The position numbers and the translations under genes were made by a program. A model generated the notes under the pieces. It was not told the origin of the DNA. It did no database searches and saw only the letters and a list, made by a program, of their open reading frames with translations. From Tannerellaceae bacterium (GTDB lineage: Bacteria > Bacteroidota > Bacteroidia > Bacteroidales > Tannerellaceae): a stretch of DNA of 43,736 nt. This document shows, in pieces, positions 15,141-24,570 of this stretch (position 1 is its first letter; the number at the start of each line of letters is the position of its first letter). The stretch is taken from NCBI GenBank assembly GCA_031271045.1, contig JAISWO010000008.1, positions 1 through 43,736 of the forward strand, in the 5' to 3' direction.

Positions 15141-16895
15141 ATGTATAGAACAAAAACGTGTGGCGAACTGCGGGCTTCGGATGCGGAGCAGACCGTCACC
15201 CTGGCCGGGTGGGTGCAGAAAAACCGTCGGATGGGAGGAATGACCTTTGTCGACGTACGCGATCGGTATGGCATTACCCAGTTAGTGTTTAACCAGGAGA
15301 TCAACGCCGGCCTCTGCGAACAAGCCGCCAAGCTAGGACGCGAATACGTCATCCGCGTAACAGGCGTCGTGAAAGAACGCTCCAACAAAAACCCGCACTT
15401 GGCCACAGGAGACATCGAAGTCATCGCCACAGAATTAGACGTGCTCAACGCCGCCGCTACTCCCCCCTTCACGATCGAAGACGATACCGATGGAGGCGAC
15501 GACCTCCGGATGAAATACCGCTACCTCGACCTCCGCCGCAACGCCGTGCGCTCCAACCTGGAACTCCGCCACCGGATGACCATCGAAGTGCGTAGCTACC
15601 TCGACAAGCAAGGCTTCATCGAAGTCGAAACTCCCGTCTTGATCAGTTCCACACCCGAAGGAGCGCGCGACTTCGTAGTACCCTCGCGGATGAACCCCGG
15701 ACAGTTCTACGCCCTGCCCCAATCGCCGCAAACCTTCAAACAACTACTGATGGTGTCCGGCTTCGACCGCTATTTCCAGATCGTTAAATGCTTCCGCGAC
15801 GAAGACCTTCGCGCCGACCGCCAACCCGAATTTACACAAATAGACTGCGAAATGAGCTTCGTCGAACAAGATGACGTCCTCTCCCTCTTCGAAGGCATGT
15901 CGAAACACCTCTTCCAAACAATCCGCGGCATCGAAATAACCGGCCCCTTCCCACGCATCACCTGGCACGAAGCCATGCAATACTACGGATCCGACAAACC
16001 CGACATCCGCTTCGGCATGACATTTGTCGAATTAAACCATCTCCTGACGGGAAGCGGATTCGCCGTCTTCGACCAGGCTGCTTACATCGGAGGCATCTGC
16101 GCCCCAGGCGCCGCCAGCTATACCCGCAAACAAATAGATGCCTTGACAGACTTCGTCCGCCGCCCCCAGATCGGAGCCAAAGGACTCGTATATGCCCGCG
16201 TAGAAGCCGACGGCTCCATTCGCTCAAGCGTCGATAAGTTCTACTCCCAAGACGTACTTCAGCAGCTCAAAGAAGCCTTTGCCGCCAAAGCCAGCGACCT
16301 CATCCTGATCCTTTCCGGCGACGACGTCATGAAAACGCGCAAGCAACTGAGCGAGCTCCGCCTCGAAATGGGCAACCAATTAGGACTTCGCAACAAAAAC
16401 ACCTTCGCCCCCCTCTGGGTGACCGACTTCCCTCTCTTTGAATGGAGCGAAGAAGACCATCGTTACTACGCCATGCACCATCCCTTCACCTCCCCCAAGC
16501 CCGAAGATCTCCACCTGCTCGACACCGACCCCGGAGCCGTCCGCGCCAATGCCTACGATATGGTCGTCAACGGAGTAGAAATAGGCGGCGGCTCTATCCG
16601 TATCCACGACAGCGCTTTGCAGAACAAAATGTTCCGCCTGCTGGGCTTTAGCGAAGAACAAGCCGCAGCACAGTTCGGCTTCCTGATGAACGCCTTCCGC
16701 TACGGCGCTCCCCCTCACGGCGGACTGGCATATGGCCTCGACCGCTGGGTATCCCTCTTCGCCGGCCTCGACTCCATCCGCGACTGCATCGCCTTCCCCA
16801 AAAACAACTCCGGCCGCGACGTCATGATCGAAGCCCCCTCCAACATCGCCCAAGCACAATTAGACGAGTTGCACCTCGCCATCACAAACGAATGA
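15141..16895 (+). CDS. aspS: Aspartyl-tRNA synthetase
   Basis: The 584-residue protein has the bacterial AspRS order. An N-terminal OB-fold anticodon domain ([20 protein letters not shown]) comes first. The class II core follows, with motif 2 region [20 protein letters not shown], the bacterial insertion (GAD) domain, and motif 3 [12 protein letters not shown] near the end. It charges tRNA-Asp. Length is normal. It overlaps the Nif3-like gene by 4 bp (ATGA). A weak -7 (TAAATTCG, 15097-15104) lies upstream. Codons end strongly in C, and 16801-16860 has 24 C to 10 G. Confidence 0.97.
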   Translation: MYRTKTCGELRASDAEQTVTLAGWVQKNRRMGGMTFVDVRDRYGITQLVFNQEINAGLCEQAAKLGREYVIRVTGVVKERSNKNPHLATGDIEVIATELDVLNAAATPPFTIEDDTDGGDDLRMKYRYLDLRRNAVRSNLELRHRMTIEVRSYLDKQGFIEVETPVLISSTPEGARDFVVPSRMNPGQFYALPQSPQTFKQLLMVSGFDRYFQIVKCFRDEDLRADRQPEFTQIDCEMSFVEQDDVLSLFEGMSKHLFQTIRGIEITGPFPRITWHEAMQYYGSDKPDIRFGMTFVELNHLLTGSGFAVFDQAAYIGGICAPGAASYTRKQIDALTDFVRRPQIGAKGLVYARVEADGSIRSSVDKFYSQDVLQQLKEAFAAKASDLILILSGDDVMKTRKQLSELRLEMGNQLGLRNKNTFAPLWVTDFPLFEWSEEDHRYYAMHHPFTSPKPEDLHLLDTDPGAVRANAYDMVVNGVEIGGGSIRIHDSALQNKMFRLLGFSEEQAAAQFGFLMNAFRYGAPPHGGLAYGLDRWVSLFAGLDSIRDCIAFPKNNSGRDVMIEAPSNIAQAQLDELHLAITNE

Positions 16896-17986
16896 ACATC
16901 CGCGAAATCCTCCGGGAAATAGAACAATACGCCCCCCTACCCCTGCAAGAAAGCTTCGACAATGCCGGTGTCCAAACCGGCGATGTGAACCGGACAGCAA
17001 CCGGAGCACTACTCTGCTTAGACGTAACCGAAGCCATCGTGGACGAAGCCATCCGCAAAGGATGCAACCTGATCATTGCCCACCACCCCCTGGCCTTCAA
17101 ACCCTTCAAGTCGCTTACCGGCAAAACCTATGAGGAACGTTGCATCATCAAAGCCTGCAAACACGACCTGGTAATCTATGCCGCACATACCAACCTCGAC
17201 AATGCCAAGGAAGGTATCAACCATTACTTAGGCGAACGCATCGGCCTCCGGGACATGCACATCCTCAGCCCTCAGAAGAATATCCTGTCGAAATTAGTCA
17301 CCTTCGTGCCGCAATCCTTCGCCGAAACCGTCCGTCAAGCCCTGTTCGCAGCCGGCGCCGGCCATATCGGCAACTACGACGCATGCAGTTTCAACCTCGC
17401 AGGCGAAGGTACCTTCCGCCCAGGAGCAAACAGCCAACCCTTCTGTGGTGAGGCCGGCAAACTACATCACGAAAAAGAAATACGTATCGAAACCATCCTT
17501 CCCACCTTCCGGCAAGACGAAGCCATACGCGCCTTACGCTCCGCACATCCCTATGAAGAACCGGCCTTCGACCTCTATCCCCTCAATAACCATTGGGATG
17601 CCGTTGGCTCCGGCATCGTCGGCGAACTGCCCGAAATCGAAGAAGCGCACCCCTTCCTGCTGCGGATAAAAGAACTCTTCGGCCCAGGCTGCGTAAAACA
17701 CTCCACCCCGATGGGAAAGCCAGTCCGCAGAGTCGCCTTTTGCAGCGGCAGTGGCGCCTTCCTGATCCCGGCAGCCATTGCATCAAAAGCAGATGCATTC
17801 ATAACCGGCGAAGCCCGGTACAACGACTTCTACGACGCAGAAGACAACATCCTGCTGGTCGTCATCGGCCATTATGAATCTGAAATATGCACAAAAGACA
17901 TCTTTTATAGGATCATATCAAAAAAATTCCCTACTTTTGCACTGCATCTTTCGAATGTAAATTCAAACCCAGTTAAATATTTATAA
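16892..17986 (+). CDS. Nif3-like dinuclear metal centre protein
   Basis: The 364-residue protein belongs to the Nif3/YbgI family (often labelled GTP cyclohydrolase I type 2 homologue). Metal ligands are visible: HH in [16 protein letters not shown], Asp in [14 protein letters not shown], and the C-terminal HYESE ([14 protein letters not shown]). Between the two halves is the extra domain (about 130-235, [18 protein letters not shown]) found in the long form of the family. The biochemical function is unknown. It overlaps aspS by 4 bp and precedes the zinc-ribbon gene by 1 bp, a trio commonly seen in Bacteroidales. Confidence 0.9.
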   Translation: MNIREILREIEQYAPLPLQESFDNAGVQTGDVNRTATGALLCLDVTEAIVDEAIRKGCNLIIAHHPLAFKPFKSLTGKTYEERCIIKACKHDLVIYAAHTNLDNAKEGINHYLGERIGLRDMHILSPQKNILSKLVTFVPQSFAETVRQALFAAGAGHIGNYDACSFNLAGEGTFRPGANSQPFCGEAGKLHHEKEIRIETILPTFRQDEAIRALRSAHPYEEPAFDLYPLNNHWDAVGSGIVGELPEIEEAHPFLLRIKELFGPGCVKHSTPMGKPVRRVAFCSGSGAFLIPAAIASKADAFITGEARYNDFYDAEDNILLVVIGHYESEICTKDIFYRIISKKFPTFALHLSNVNSNPVKYL

Positions 17987-17987
17987 A

Positions 17988-18749
17988 ATGGCAAAGAAAA
18001 CATCAGTTGAAAAAGAATATACGGTTGAAGACAAACTCTCTACCCTCTATCAACTTCAGTCCATGCTGACCGAAATAGATAAGATCAAAACACTTCGCGG
18101 CGAACTTCCCCTGGAAGTACAAGACCTTGAAGACGAAATTGCAGGCTTGGAGACACGTCTGCACAACTATATGTCCGAAATAAAAGAATACGAAGCCTCC
18201 GTCATGGCGCAACGGAATAGAATACAAGATTCCACAGCCTTGATAGAAAAATACAAAAGCCAGTTGGACAATGTGCGCAATAATCGCGAGTTTGACAACC
18301 TGTCCAAGGAAATCGAATTTCAAGGACTTGAGATCGAATTTTCAGAAAAGAAAATCCGCGAATTCGGCGAATCCATTACCAACAAAAAAGCAGAAATTAC
18401 TCACCTGGCAGAAACCCTGGAAGGACGCAAAGCCGACTTGATTCAAAAACGTGGCGAACTAGAAGAAATCGTATCCGAAACCAAGCACGAAGAAGAAAAA
18501 CTAAGAGAAAAGGCCAAGAAATTAGAAACGGCCATCGATCCCCGCTTGTTGACAGCATTCAAACGCATCCGCAAAGGCGCCCGCAACGGCCTGGCGATCG
18601 TTTATATCCAACGTGACGCCTGTGGAGGATGCTTCAATAAGATCCCGCCCCAGAAACAAATGGACATCAAACTCCGTAAAAAGATTATTGTCTGCGAATA
18701 TTGTGGCCGCATCATGATCGACCCCGAATTGGCCGGAGTAGAGATCTGA
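17988..18749 (+). CDS. Coiled-coil protein with C4-type zinc ribbon
   Basis: The 253-residue protein has a long coiled coil (about 10-185, rich in Glu, Lys and Leu) and a C-terminal zinc ribbon with four Cys (CGGCFNKIPPQ and VCEYCGRIM). This is the DUF164/zf-RING_7 family. Family members have been linked to nucleic-acid or ribosome-related roles, but no precise reaction is known. Its close coupling to the Nif3-like gene suggests a shared process. Confidence 0.85.
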   Translation: MAKKTSVEKEYTVEDKLSTLYQLQSMLTEIDKIKTLRGELPLEVQDLEDEIAGLETRLHNYMSEIKEYEASVMAQRNRIQDSTALIEKYKSQLDNVRNNREFDNLSKEIEFQGLEIEFSEKKIREFGESITNKKAEITHLAETLEGRKADLIQKRGELEEIVSETKHEEEKLREKAKKLETAIDPRLLTAFKRIRKGARNGLAIVYIQRDACGGCFNKIPPQKQMDIKLRKKIIVCEYCGRIMIDPELAGVEI

Positions 18750-18756
18750 CCCCAAA

Positions 18757-20079
18757 ATGTTACCCGCCGTTCGTACGTACATCGACAAACATCACTTATT
18801 ATCCGGAGATAAACCAGTAATAGTGGGACTGAGCGGAGGAAGCGATTCGGTAGCCTTATTGGCAATATTGTCGCGCTTAGGGCATCAATGTATTGCCGCA
18901 CATTGCAATTTTCATCTGCGAAACGAAGAATCAGACAGAGACGCAAGCTTTGCCGGAGATTTTGCGTGTACATTAGGCATACCTTTTTATAAAACAGATT
19001 TCGACACCCGCCGGTACGCATCCCGGAAGCGCATCTCTATTGAAATGGCTGCACGCGAATTACGATACGACTGGTTTGAAGAATTACGACAACAATTGGA
19101 TGCACAAGCAATTGCCGTAGCCCATCATCAGGATGACAGCGTAGAAACATTCCTGATGAACCTAACGCGCGGCACAGGTATCAAAGGATTGAGAGGAATA
19201 CAGCCAAAAAACGGTTTCATTATCCGTCCGCTTCTGGCTACAGGACGGGACGAAATCCTGGCATGGATTGAGCAGGAGAAACTGACTCACGTCACCGATA
19301 GTAGTAATTTGTCGGATATTTATACCCGCAACTTTATCCGCCTCCGGCTATTGCCTTTGCTTGAAAATCTGAATCCGTCAGTAAAAGAAGCCATCGTACG
19401 TACATCCGGACATCTTTCGGACATAGAAACCATCTATCAGTCGGTTATTGAAAAAGCAAGAACAAGCGTGATGAAAGAAAATAATTGCATTTCTATTACG
19501 AAATTACTGCAATTCCCTTCACCGGGAACCATTCTTTACGAGTTGCTTACACCTTTCCACTTCAGCCGCATCGTAACGGAAGATATCTTTTCCTCCTTAC
19601 AGAAAGAATCTGGAAAAACATTCTACTCTCCGACGCACCGGCTGATAAAAGACCGGACATATCTGTTGCTATCACCTATTAAAGAAGCAAACGCTCATTC
19701 ATACACGATAGATATGGAAAATACTCTCTGGCACGGCCCCATAAACCTCTCATTACACAAGATAACTATTGACAAAGAATTTTGCCCGGAAAAAAGCACA
19801 TCTTCCGCTTCCTTTGATTACGATAAAATAGAGTTTCCACTTACGTTACGCACCTGGCGACCAGGCGATTGGTTTGTTCCATTCGGAATGAGAGGTCGCA
19901 AGAAATTGAGCAATTACTTCTCAGACCGCAAATACAGCCTGATAGATAAAGAAAAGACATGGATTTTGTGTAGTGGAGAGGACATTATCTGGATCGTAGG
20001 CGAACGGATTGATGATCGTTTCAAAATAGAAACAACAACAAAAACAGTCTTGTTGATGAAATTTTTTCAGGATGAATAG
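18757..20079 (+). CDS. tilS: tRNA(Ile)-lysidine synthase
   Basis: The 440-residue protein carries the N-type ATP pyrophosphatase P-loop SGGSDS at 26-31. Downstream motifs are ATRELRYDWFE-like (MAARELRYDWFEELR) and VAHHQDDSVETFLMNLTRGTG. The C-terminal part (FPLTLRTWRPGDWFVPFGMR, then KKLSNYFSD) is the TilS C-terminal tRNA-binding domain. It converts C34 of the AUA-reading tRNA-Ile to lysidine and is usually essential. It starts 7 bp after the zinc-ribbon gene. Confidence 0.95.
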   Translation: MLPAVRTYIDKHHLLSGDKPVIVGLSGGSDSVALLAILSRLGHQCIAAHCNFHLRNEESDRDASFAGDFACTLGIPFYKTDFDTRRYASRKRISIEMAARELRYDWFEELRQQLDAQAIAVAHHQDDSVETFLMNLTRGTGIKGLRGIQPKNGFIIRPLLATGRDEILAWIEQEKLTHVTDSSNLSDIYTRNFIRLRLLPLLENLNPSVKEAIVRTSGHLSDIETIYQSVIEKARTSVMKENNCISITKLLQFPSPGTILYELLTPFHFSRIVTEDIFSSLQKESGKTFYSPTHRLIKDRTYLLLSPIKEANAHSYTIDMENTLWHGPINLSLHKITIDKEFCPEKSTSSASFDYDKIEFPLTLRTWRPGDWFVPFGMRGRKKLSNYFSDRKYSLIDKEKTWILCSGEDIIWIVGERIDDRFKIETTTKTVLLMKFFQDE

Positions 20080-20100
20080 CATCGTCTATAAAATATTTTT

Positions 20101-20108
20101 TACCTTTG
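20101..20108 (+). promoter_or_regulatory. -7 element of rho
   Basis: TACCTTTG matches TAnnTTTG, just after the end of tilS. A start near 20114 would give rho a leader of about 150 nt. No good -33 was found. Confidence 0.45.
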
Positions 20109-20131
20109 CGGCAATTACTCCGCAGAGTGTT

Positions 20132-20157
20132 GCTAATTGTTCAAATTAGCTGAACAA
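20132..20157 (+). promoter_or_regulatory. Mutually exclusive hairpins in the rho leader
   Basis: GCTAATT (20132-20138) pairs with AATTAGC (20144-20150). TTGTTCA (20137-20143) pairs with TGAACAA (20151-20157). Both stems are perfect 7-mers, and each uses the loop of the other, so only one can form at a time. No T-run follows either, so this is not a simple terminator. It looks like a structural switch in the leader RNA; an alternative is a DNA operator made of overlapping dyads. Confidence 0.55.
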
Positions 20158-20263
20158 TCCGGTTAAACATCAATAAATAAAAAGACAGACATAACTTAAT
20201 TATGTGCATAACTATTGTGCCCAAGACATCATTACGTAATTCAGATTTACACATTTCTTACAT

Positions 20264-22333
20264 ATGCAGAAATACAATATTCTAGAACTTAACGAAAAAC
20301 TTCTGCCCGAACTACAAAAGATAGCGGGAGAGTTAGGAATAAAAAAGGTTACTTCCTTTAAAAAAGAAGAGCTTGTTTACAGGATTCTTGATGAACAAGC
20401 AATTTCTATTGCCGGGATTCAGGTGGAAAAAGCCAAAGTGAAAGAAGCTCGAAAAGCAAAAGAAAAAGAAGCTCAGAAAGCAGAAAGACAAGCTAAAGCT
20501 CGGAAGAATGTAAAACCTCCTGTAATCAAACAAGAGGATACAAAACCCGCAAAGAATGAAACGGAAAAAGACGAATCAATAGAACAGGATCCTGTTCTAT
20601 CTCAGGTACCAACAGAGATGCCTGCTGTAGAATCAAAGGAAATTACTCCAAGCGTCGGCGCCGGGCAAGAAAAGAAAGTCATACCGAGCCCGGAACGCAG
20701 GAAAAGAAACTATGGAGAGAAGAATGAACGGATAGCGAATGCTCTTGAGTCTGTTGTTTCCGGTGATAAAGAAGAGACTATCCGGGCGGTTGCATCTCCT
20801 TCCAACGAAATTGTGCCCGTCGTCGTTGTGAAAACAATTGAAAAACCGTTGCTGCCTCCCGTTGTTGCAGAACACAAGGATGAAGATGTTGCCGTCGAAC
20901 AAACAACAGTAGAGGAAACAAAAGCGCAAGAGGAAGCGACAACAAAAGAAGAAGAGCTTCTGCCACCACCGCCGGAAGAGAAGAAAAGAATTGTCTTCAA
21001 GCATCCCAGCGCTAATTCATTACTCGACCAGCTATTCCCATTAACGCCTTCTCCGGCAAAATCCGAACAGAAAAAAAATCAAAAAGAACAGAAAGAACAT
21101 GACAATACGGCGGCCCGTCAAAACGGGAAGCAGCCGAATCAACAACAGGCGAATGTAAATAATACGCCGCAGCCCGTCTCTCCACAAGAGAAGATGTACG
21201 AATTTGAAGGTATACTGATAGGGACAGGCGTGCTGGAAATAATGCAAGACGGTTATGGCTTTCTTCGTTCGTCCGATTATAATTACCTGACCTCGCCGGA
21301 CGATGTGTATGTGTCGCAATCACAGATTAAAATGTTCGGCTTACGCACGGGTGATATTGTAGAAGGACCGATCCGTCCGCCCAAAGAAGGCGAAAAATAC
21401 TTCCCGTTGGTGAAAGTTGACCTGATCAATGGCCGTACTCCGGAAGAAGTGCGCGACCGCGTTCCGTTCGATCATTTAACCCCGCTTTTCCCTGACGAGA
21501 AATTTATGCTCACAGCCCGTAAGGCGCCGAAAGTTTACGACCCTATTGCAGTCCGCGTAGTTGATTTGTTCTCTCCCATCGGTAAAGGACAGCGTGGATT
21601 AATCGTTGCACAGCCCAAGACAGGCAAGACGATGCTGCTGAAAGACATTGCCAATGCCATAGCAGCCAATCATCCCGAAGTGTATATGATGGTTCTTCTG
21701 ATAGACGAACGCCCCGAGGAAGTGACCGATATGGCCCGTAGCGTCGATGCGGAAGTAATCGCTTCTACATTCGACGAACCGGCAGACCGCCATGTCAAGA
21801 TAGCCGAAATAGTTTTGAATAAGGCAAAACGGATGGTGGAATGTGGTCATGACGTGGTCATACTCTTAGACTCGATCACGCGGTTAGCCCGCGCTTATAA
21901 CACCGTACAGCCGGCATCTGGCAAGGTTCTCTCCGGAGGCGTGGATGCAAACGCTCTGCAGAAACCCAAACGCTTTTTCGGCGCAGCCCGCAACATTGAA
22001 AACGGAGGCAGTCTGACAATATTGGCAACCGCTCTTACGGAGACCGGCTCCAAGATGGACGACGTCATCTTTGAAGAATTTAAAGGTACCGGTAACATGG
22101 AATTGCAATTAGACCGCAAATTGTCTAATAAACGCATCTACCCGGCAGTCGACATCATTGCTTCCAGTACGCGCCGCGATGATTTGTTGCAGGATGAAGG
22201 CACGGTAAATCGTATGTGGATATTGCGCAAGTATTTATCGGATATGAATTCCATCGAAGCCATGGAGTTTGTAAAGAAACGATTGGAACAGACCTACGAT
22301 AATATGGAATTCCTGGCATCCATGAACGGATGA
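20264..22333 (+). CDS. rho: Transcription termination factor Rho with long inserted region
   Basis: The protein has 689 residues, about 270 more than E. coli Rho. Order: an N-terminal Rho_N helix domain (1-50), a low-complexity charged region rich in Lys, Glu, Pro and Gln (about 55-310), the cold-shock-like RNA-binding domain ([20 protein letters not shown]), and the hexameric ATPase core. The core has Walker [12 protein letters not shown] near residue 450, [12 protein letters not shown], and the Q-loop/R-loop [21 protein letters not shown]. It ends transcription by pulling on RNA. Long disordered insertions are known in Bacteroides Rho, where condensate formation has been reported. The leader carries alternative hairpins, suggesting self-regulation. 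Confidence 0.96.
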   Translation: MQKYNILELNEKLLPELQKIAGELGIKKVTSFKKEELVYRILDEQAISIAGIQVEKAKVKEARKAKEKEAQKAERQAKARKNVKPPVIKQEDTKPAKNETEKDESIEQDPVLSQVPTEMPAVESKEITPSVGAGQEKKVIPSPERRKRNYGEKNERIANALESVVSGDKEETIRAVASPSNEIVPVVVVKTIEKPLLPPVVAEHKDEDVAVEQTTVEETKAQEEATTKEEELLPPPPEEKKRIVFKHPSANSLLDQLFPLTPSPAKSEQKKNQKEQKEHDNTAARQNGKQPNQQQANVNNTPQPVSPQEKMYEFEGILIGTGVLEIMQDGYGFLRSSDYNYLTSPDDVYVSQSQIKMFGLRTGDIVEGPIRPPKEGEKYFPLVKVDLINGRTPEEVRDRVPFDHLTPLFPDEKFMLTARKAPKVYDPIAVRVVDLFSPIGKGQRGLIVAQPKTGKTMLLKDIANAIAANHPEVYMMVLLIDERPEEVTDMARSVDAEVIASTFDEPADRHVKIAEIVLNKAKRMVECGHDVVILLDSITRLARAYNTVQPASGKVLSGGVDANALQKPKRFFGAARNIENGGSLTILATALTETGSKMDDVIFEEFKGTGNMELQLDRKLSNKRIYPAVDIIASSTRRDDLLQDEGTVNRMWILRKYLSDMNSIEAMEFVKKRLEQTYDNMEFLASMNG

Positions 22334-22337
22334 CGCG

Positions 22338-23315
22338 TTAGTCCCTGTTTGAAAAATACTTCATAAATTGAGCCCGTTCATACATGTTCGGGCTTTTTAT
22401 ATGTGCATAATTGAGCATGCCCTGATACTGTGATAAAGAACGGTACTTTGCCTGATTCATCCATTCCTCGATACAGATTAATATCTGGGAAATGATTTCC
22501 GGGCCATGCGTATAGATGGCGCTGACCATTTGTACGGCAGACGCGCCGGCCAGCAAACATTTCACAACATCTTCCCAATCGTGCACACCCGTGGAGGAAA
22601 CGATGCTGATGTCCGGGATTTTACCGGAGACGATCGCCGTCCAGCGAAGCGTATCGTACAGGTCGGAATGATTACTGAAAACATTTCCGGATACGGTTTG
22701 CAGCGTATGTATGTTGATGTCGGGTTGATAAAAGCGGTTGAAGAGGACGGCGCCGTCTGCCCCGTTTATCTTCAGGGAATGTATCAGAGCCGGGATATTA
22801 TTGAAGGATTTTCCTATCTTCATCACGACAGGTATGGATACGGTCTCTTTTACTTTACGGATAATATTCACATACACGGCATGGCCCGCTTCACAATCAT
22901 GAGTCAGGCTGGTATCCATATAATGAACATTCAATTCGATAGCGTCGGCGCCTGCCAGTTCGATCTGGCGGGCAAATTCAATCCATGCGTCCGCCTTATA
23001 GCAATTGATACTGGCAATAACGGGGATTGTGCAAACGGTTTTTGATTTCTTGATGAGTTCCAGGTACTGAGCCACCTGATGGGCTTTCACATACTCATAA
23101 ATATAATCCGACGCCTCTGGGGAATCCGGTTCATTCAACAAAGAAATGCTTTGCATTTCAATTTGTTCTTCAAAGAGAGATTTCAGGACAACGGCACCTG
23201 CGCCTGCTTTTTCGTACTCTCTGATTTTTTCCGGTGCGGAAGTCAGCCCCGAACTTCCAACGATAAGTGGATTGCGAAGCGTCAACCCGGCGTATTTTGT
23301 CGTTATGTCTATCAT
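22338..23315 (-). CDS. Dihydroorotate dehydrogenase-like FMN protein
   Basis: The 325-residue TIM-barrel protein starts MIDITTKYAGLTLRNPLIVG and follows class 1 dihydroorotate dehydrogenases: VIASINCYKADAWIEFARQ, IELNVHY, IPVVMKIG and DGAVLFNRFYQPD. The C-terminal phosphate-binding region is VSSTGVHDWEDVVKCLLAGASAVQ. The catalytic-loop segment differs from true PyrD, and no pyrimidine gene is near, so a different substrate is likely. Annotation as dihydroorotate dehydrogenase-like protein is safest. It ends 4 bp from the end of rho in convergent orientation, with no terminator visible between them. Confidence 0.8.
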   Translation of the reverse strand: MIDITTKYAGLTLRNPLIVGSSGLTSAPEKIREYEKAGAGAVVLKSLFEEQIEMQSISLLNEPDSPEASDYIYEYVKAHQVAQYLELIKKSKTVCTIPVIASINCYKADAWIEFARQIELAGADAIELNVHYMDTSLTHDCEAGHAVYVNIIRKVKETVSIPVVMKIGKSFNNIPALIHSLKINGADGAVLFNRFYQPDINIHTLQTVSGNVFSNHSDLYDTLRWTAIVSGKIPDISIVSSTGVHDWEDVVKCLLAGASAVQMVSAIYTHGPEIISQILICIEEWMNQAKYRSLSQYQGMLNYAHIKSPNMYERAQFMKYFSNRD

Positions 23316-23635
23316 AATTTAATCTTGAATCACGTTCAGGCAAATGTACACATTTATTTTGTGGCATCCATCAAAAAAATCATGTCTTTGAGCACAGCAT
23401 AAAACAATGACAACAAACTACCACATATCATCTTTTCTCGGCGACGATTTGAGAGCAATGTACGCAGTACAATCCCTTTCCGGCTCCTTGTGAGGGCGCT
23501 TTCTCAATAGCCTATGAGGAGACGGGGGAGAGGTTTATTCGTTGACTTTACGTATCTTTGCAATCTACAAGTTACAAGTAAATGCAATTCGCAACTAAAG
23601 AAGCTCGTAACTCGTAACTAAAAAATAAACATTCA
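23316..23635 (+). promoter_or_regulatory. Intergenic region with metA promoter element
   Basis: The gap between the divergent dihydroorotate-dehydrogenase-like and metA genes holds TATCTTTG at 23553-23560, a good -7 box for metA, with a leader of about 70 nt. The leader includes short repeated motifs (AAGTTACAAG, CTCGTAACTCGTAACT) of unknown meaning. No methionine riboswitch fold was recognised. Nothing else was seen. Confidence 0.4.
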
Positions 23636-24568
23636 ATGCCATTAAACTTACAGAAAAACCTGCCGGCCATTGATCTGCTGAAGAAGGAGCATATATTTGT
23701 GATGGATTCACTGCGCGCTTCGACACAGGACATCAGGCCTCTGCGTGTGGTCGTCCTCAACCTGATGCCGCTCAAGGTGACGACAGAGACCGACCTGATC
23801 CGCCTGCTCAGCAATACCCCCCTGCAAATCGAACTCGACCTGATGAAAATAAAAGGCCATACGCCCCGCAATACACCGGCCGAGCATATGCGTGAGTTTT
23901 ACAAAGCCTTCGACGACCTTGCCGGTACGTATTACGACGGCATGATCGTGACGGGCGCGCCCGTAGAGCAGATGTCGTTCGACAACGTAGGCTATTGGGA
24001 AGAACTGACCGGCATCCTCGATTGGGCCCGTACACATGTGACGTCTACATTATATATATGTTGGGCGGCGCAGGCGGCTCTATACCATTTCTACGGAGTG
24101 CCCAAATATGAACTGCCAGCAAAGAAGTTCGGCATTTTCAGTCACGTCCCGAATGAGCCGCACCTGCCGATCTTCCGCGGCTTTGATGAAGAATTTTATG
24201 TGCCCCACAGCCGGCATACCGAAATCCGTCGCGAAGATATCCTGCGTGTGCCTGAACTCAGACTCCTATCCGAAAGCGTCGATGCGGGCGTCTATATGGC
24301 TATGTCGCGCGGAGGGCGCGAGTTTTATATCACCGGGCATTCGGAATATGCACCGGGAACCCTCGATAGCGAATACCGCCGGGATTTGAACAAAGGCCTC
24401 CCCATTCAAAAACCCCGAAACTACTATCGCGACGACGACCCCTCGCAGGGCCCCCTGGTCCGATGGCGAGGCCATGCCAACCTGCTGTTCACCAACTGGC
24501 TCAACTACTACGTCTACCAAGAAACGCCCTACCGGATAGAAGACATCCGCCACCTGGGTAATCTCTAA
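23636..24568 (+). CDS. metA: Homoserine O-acyltransferase, predicted acetyl-type
   Basis: The 310-residue protein is a complete MetA: catalytic C142 (LYICWAAQAAL), and H235 and E237 in GHSEY. Residue 111, which selects the acyl donor in this family, is Glu (VTGAPVEQM with E111). Glu here is linked to acetyl-CoA use in Bacillus-type enzymes, while E. coli MetA has Gly and uses succinyl-CoA. The enzyme therefore probably makes O-acetylhomoserine for methionine synthesis, although automated labels usually say succinyltransferase. It is followed 2 bp later by the U32 gene. Confidence 0.93.
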   Translation: MPLNLQKNLPAIDLLKKEHIFVMDSLRASTQDIRPLRVVVLNLMPLKVTTETDLIRLLSNTPLQIELDLMKIKGHTPRNTPAEHMREFYKAFDDLAGTYYDGMIVTGAPVEQMSFDNVGYWEELTGILDWARTHVTSTLYICWAAQAALYHFYGVPKYELPAKKFGIFSHVPNEPHLPIFRGFDEEFYVPHSRHTEIRREDILRVPELRLLSESVDAGVYMAMSRGGREFYITGHSEYAPGTLDSEYRRDLNKGLPIQKPRNYYRDDDPSQGPLVRWRGHANLLFTNWLNYYVYQETPYRIEDIRHLGNL

Positions 24569-24570
24569 GG

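Noticed and set aside
20160-20263. Riboswitch in the rho leader
   Set aside because: No known aptamer core was recognised; only simple stems are present.
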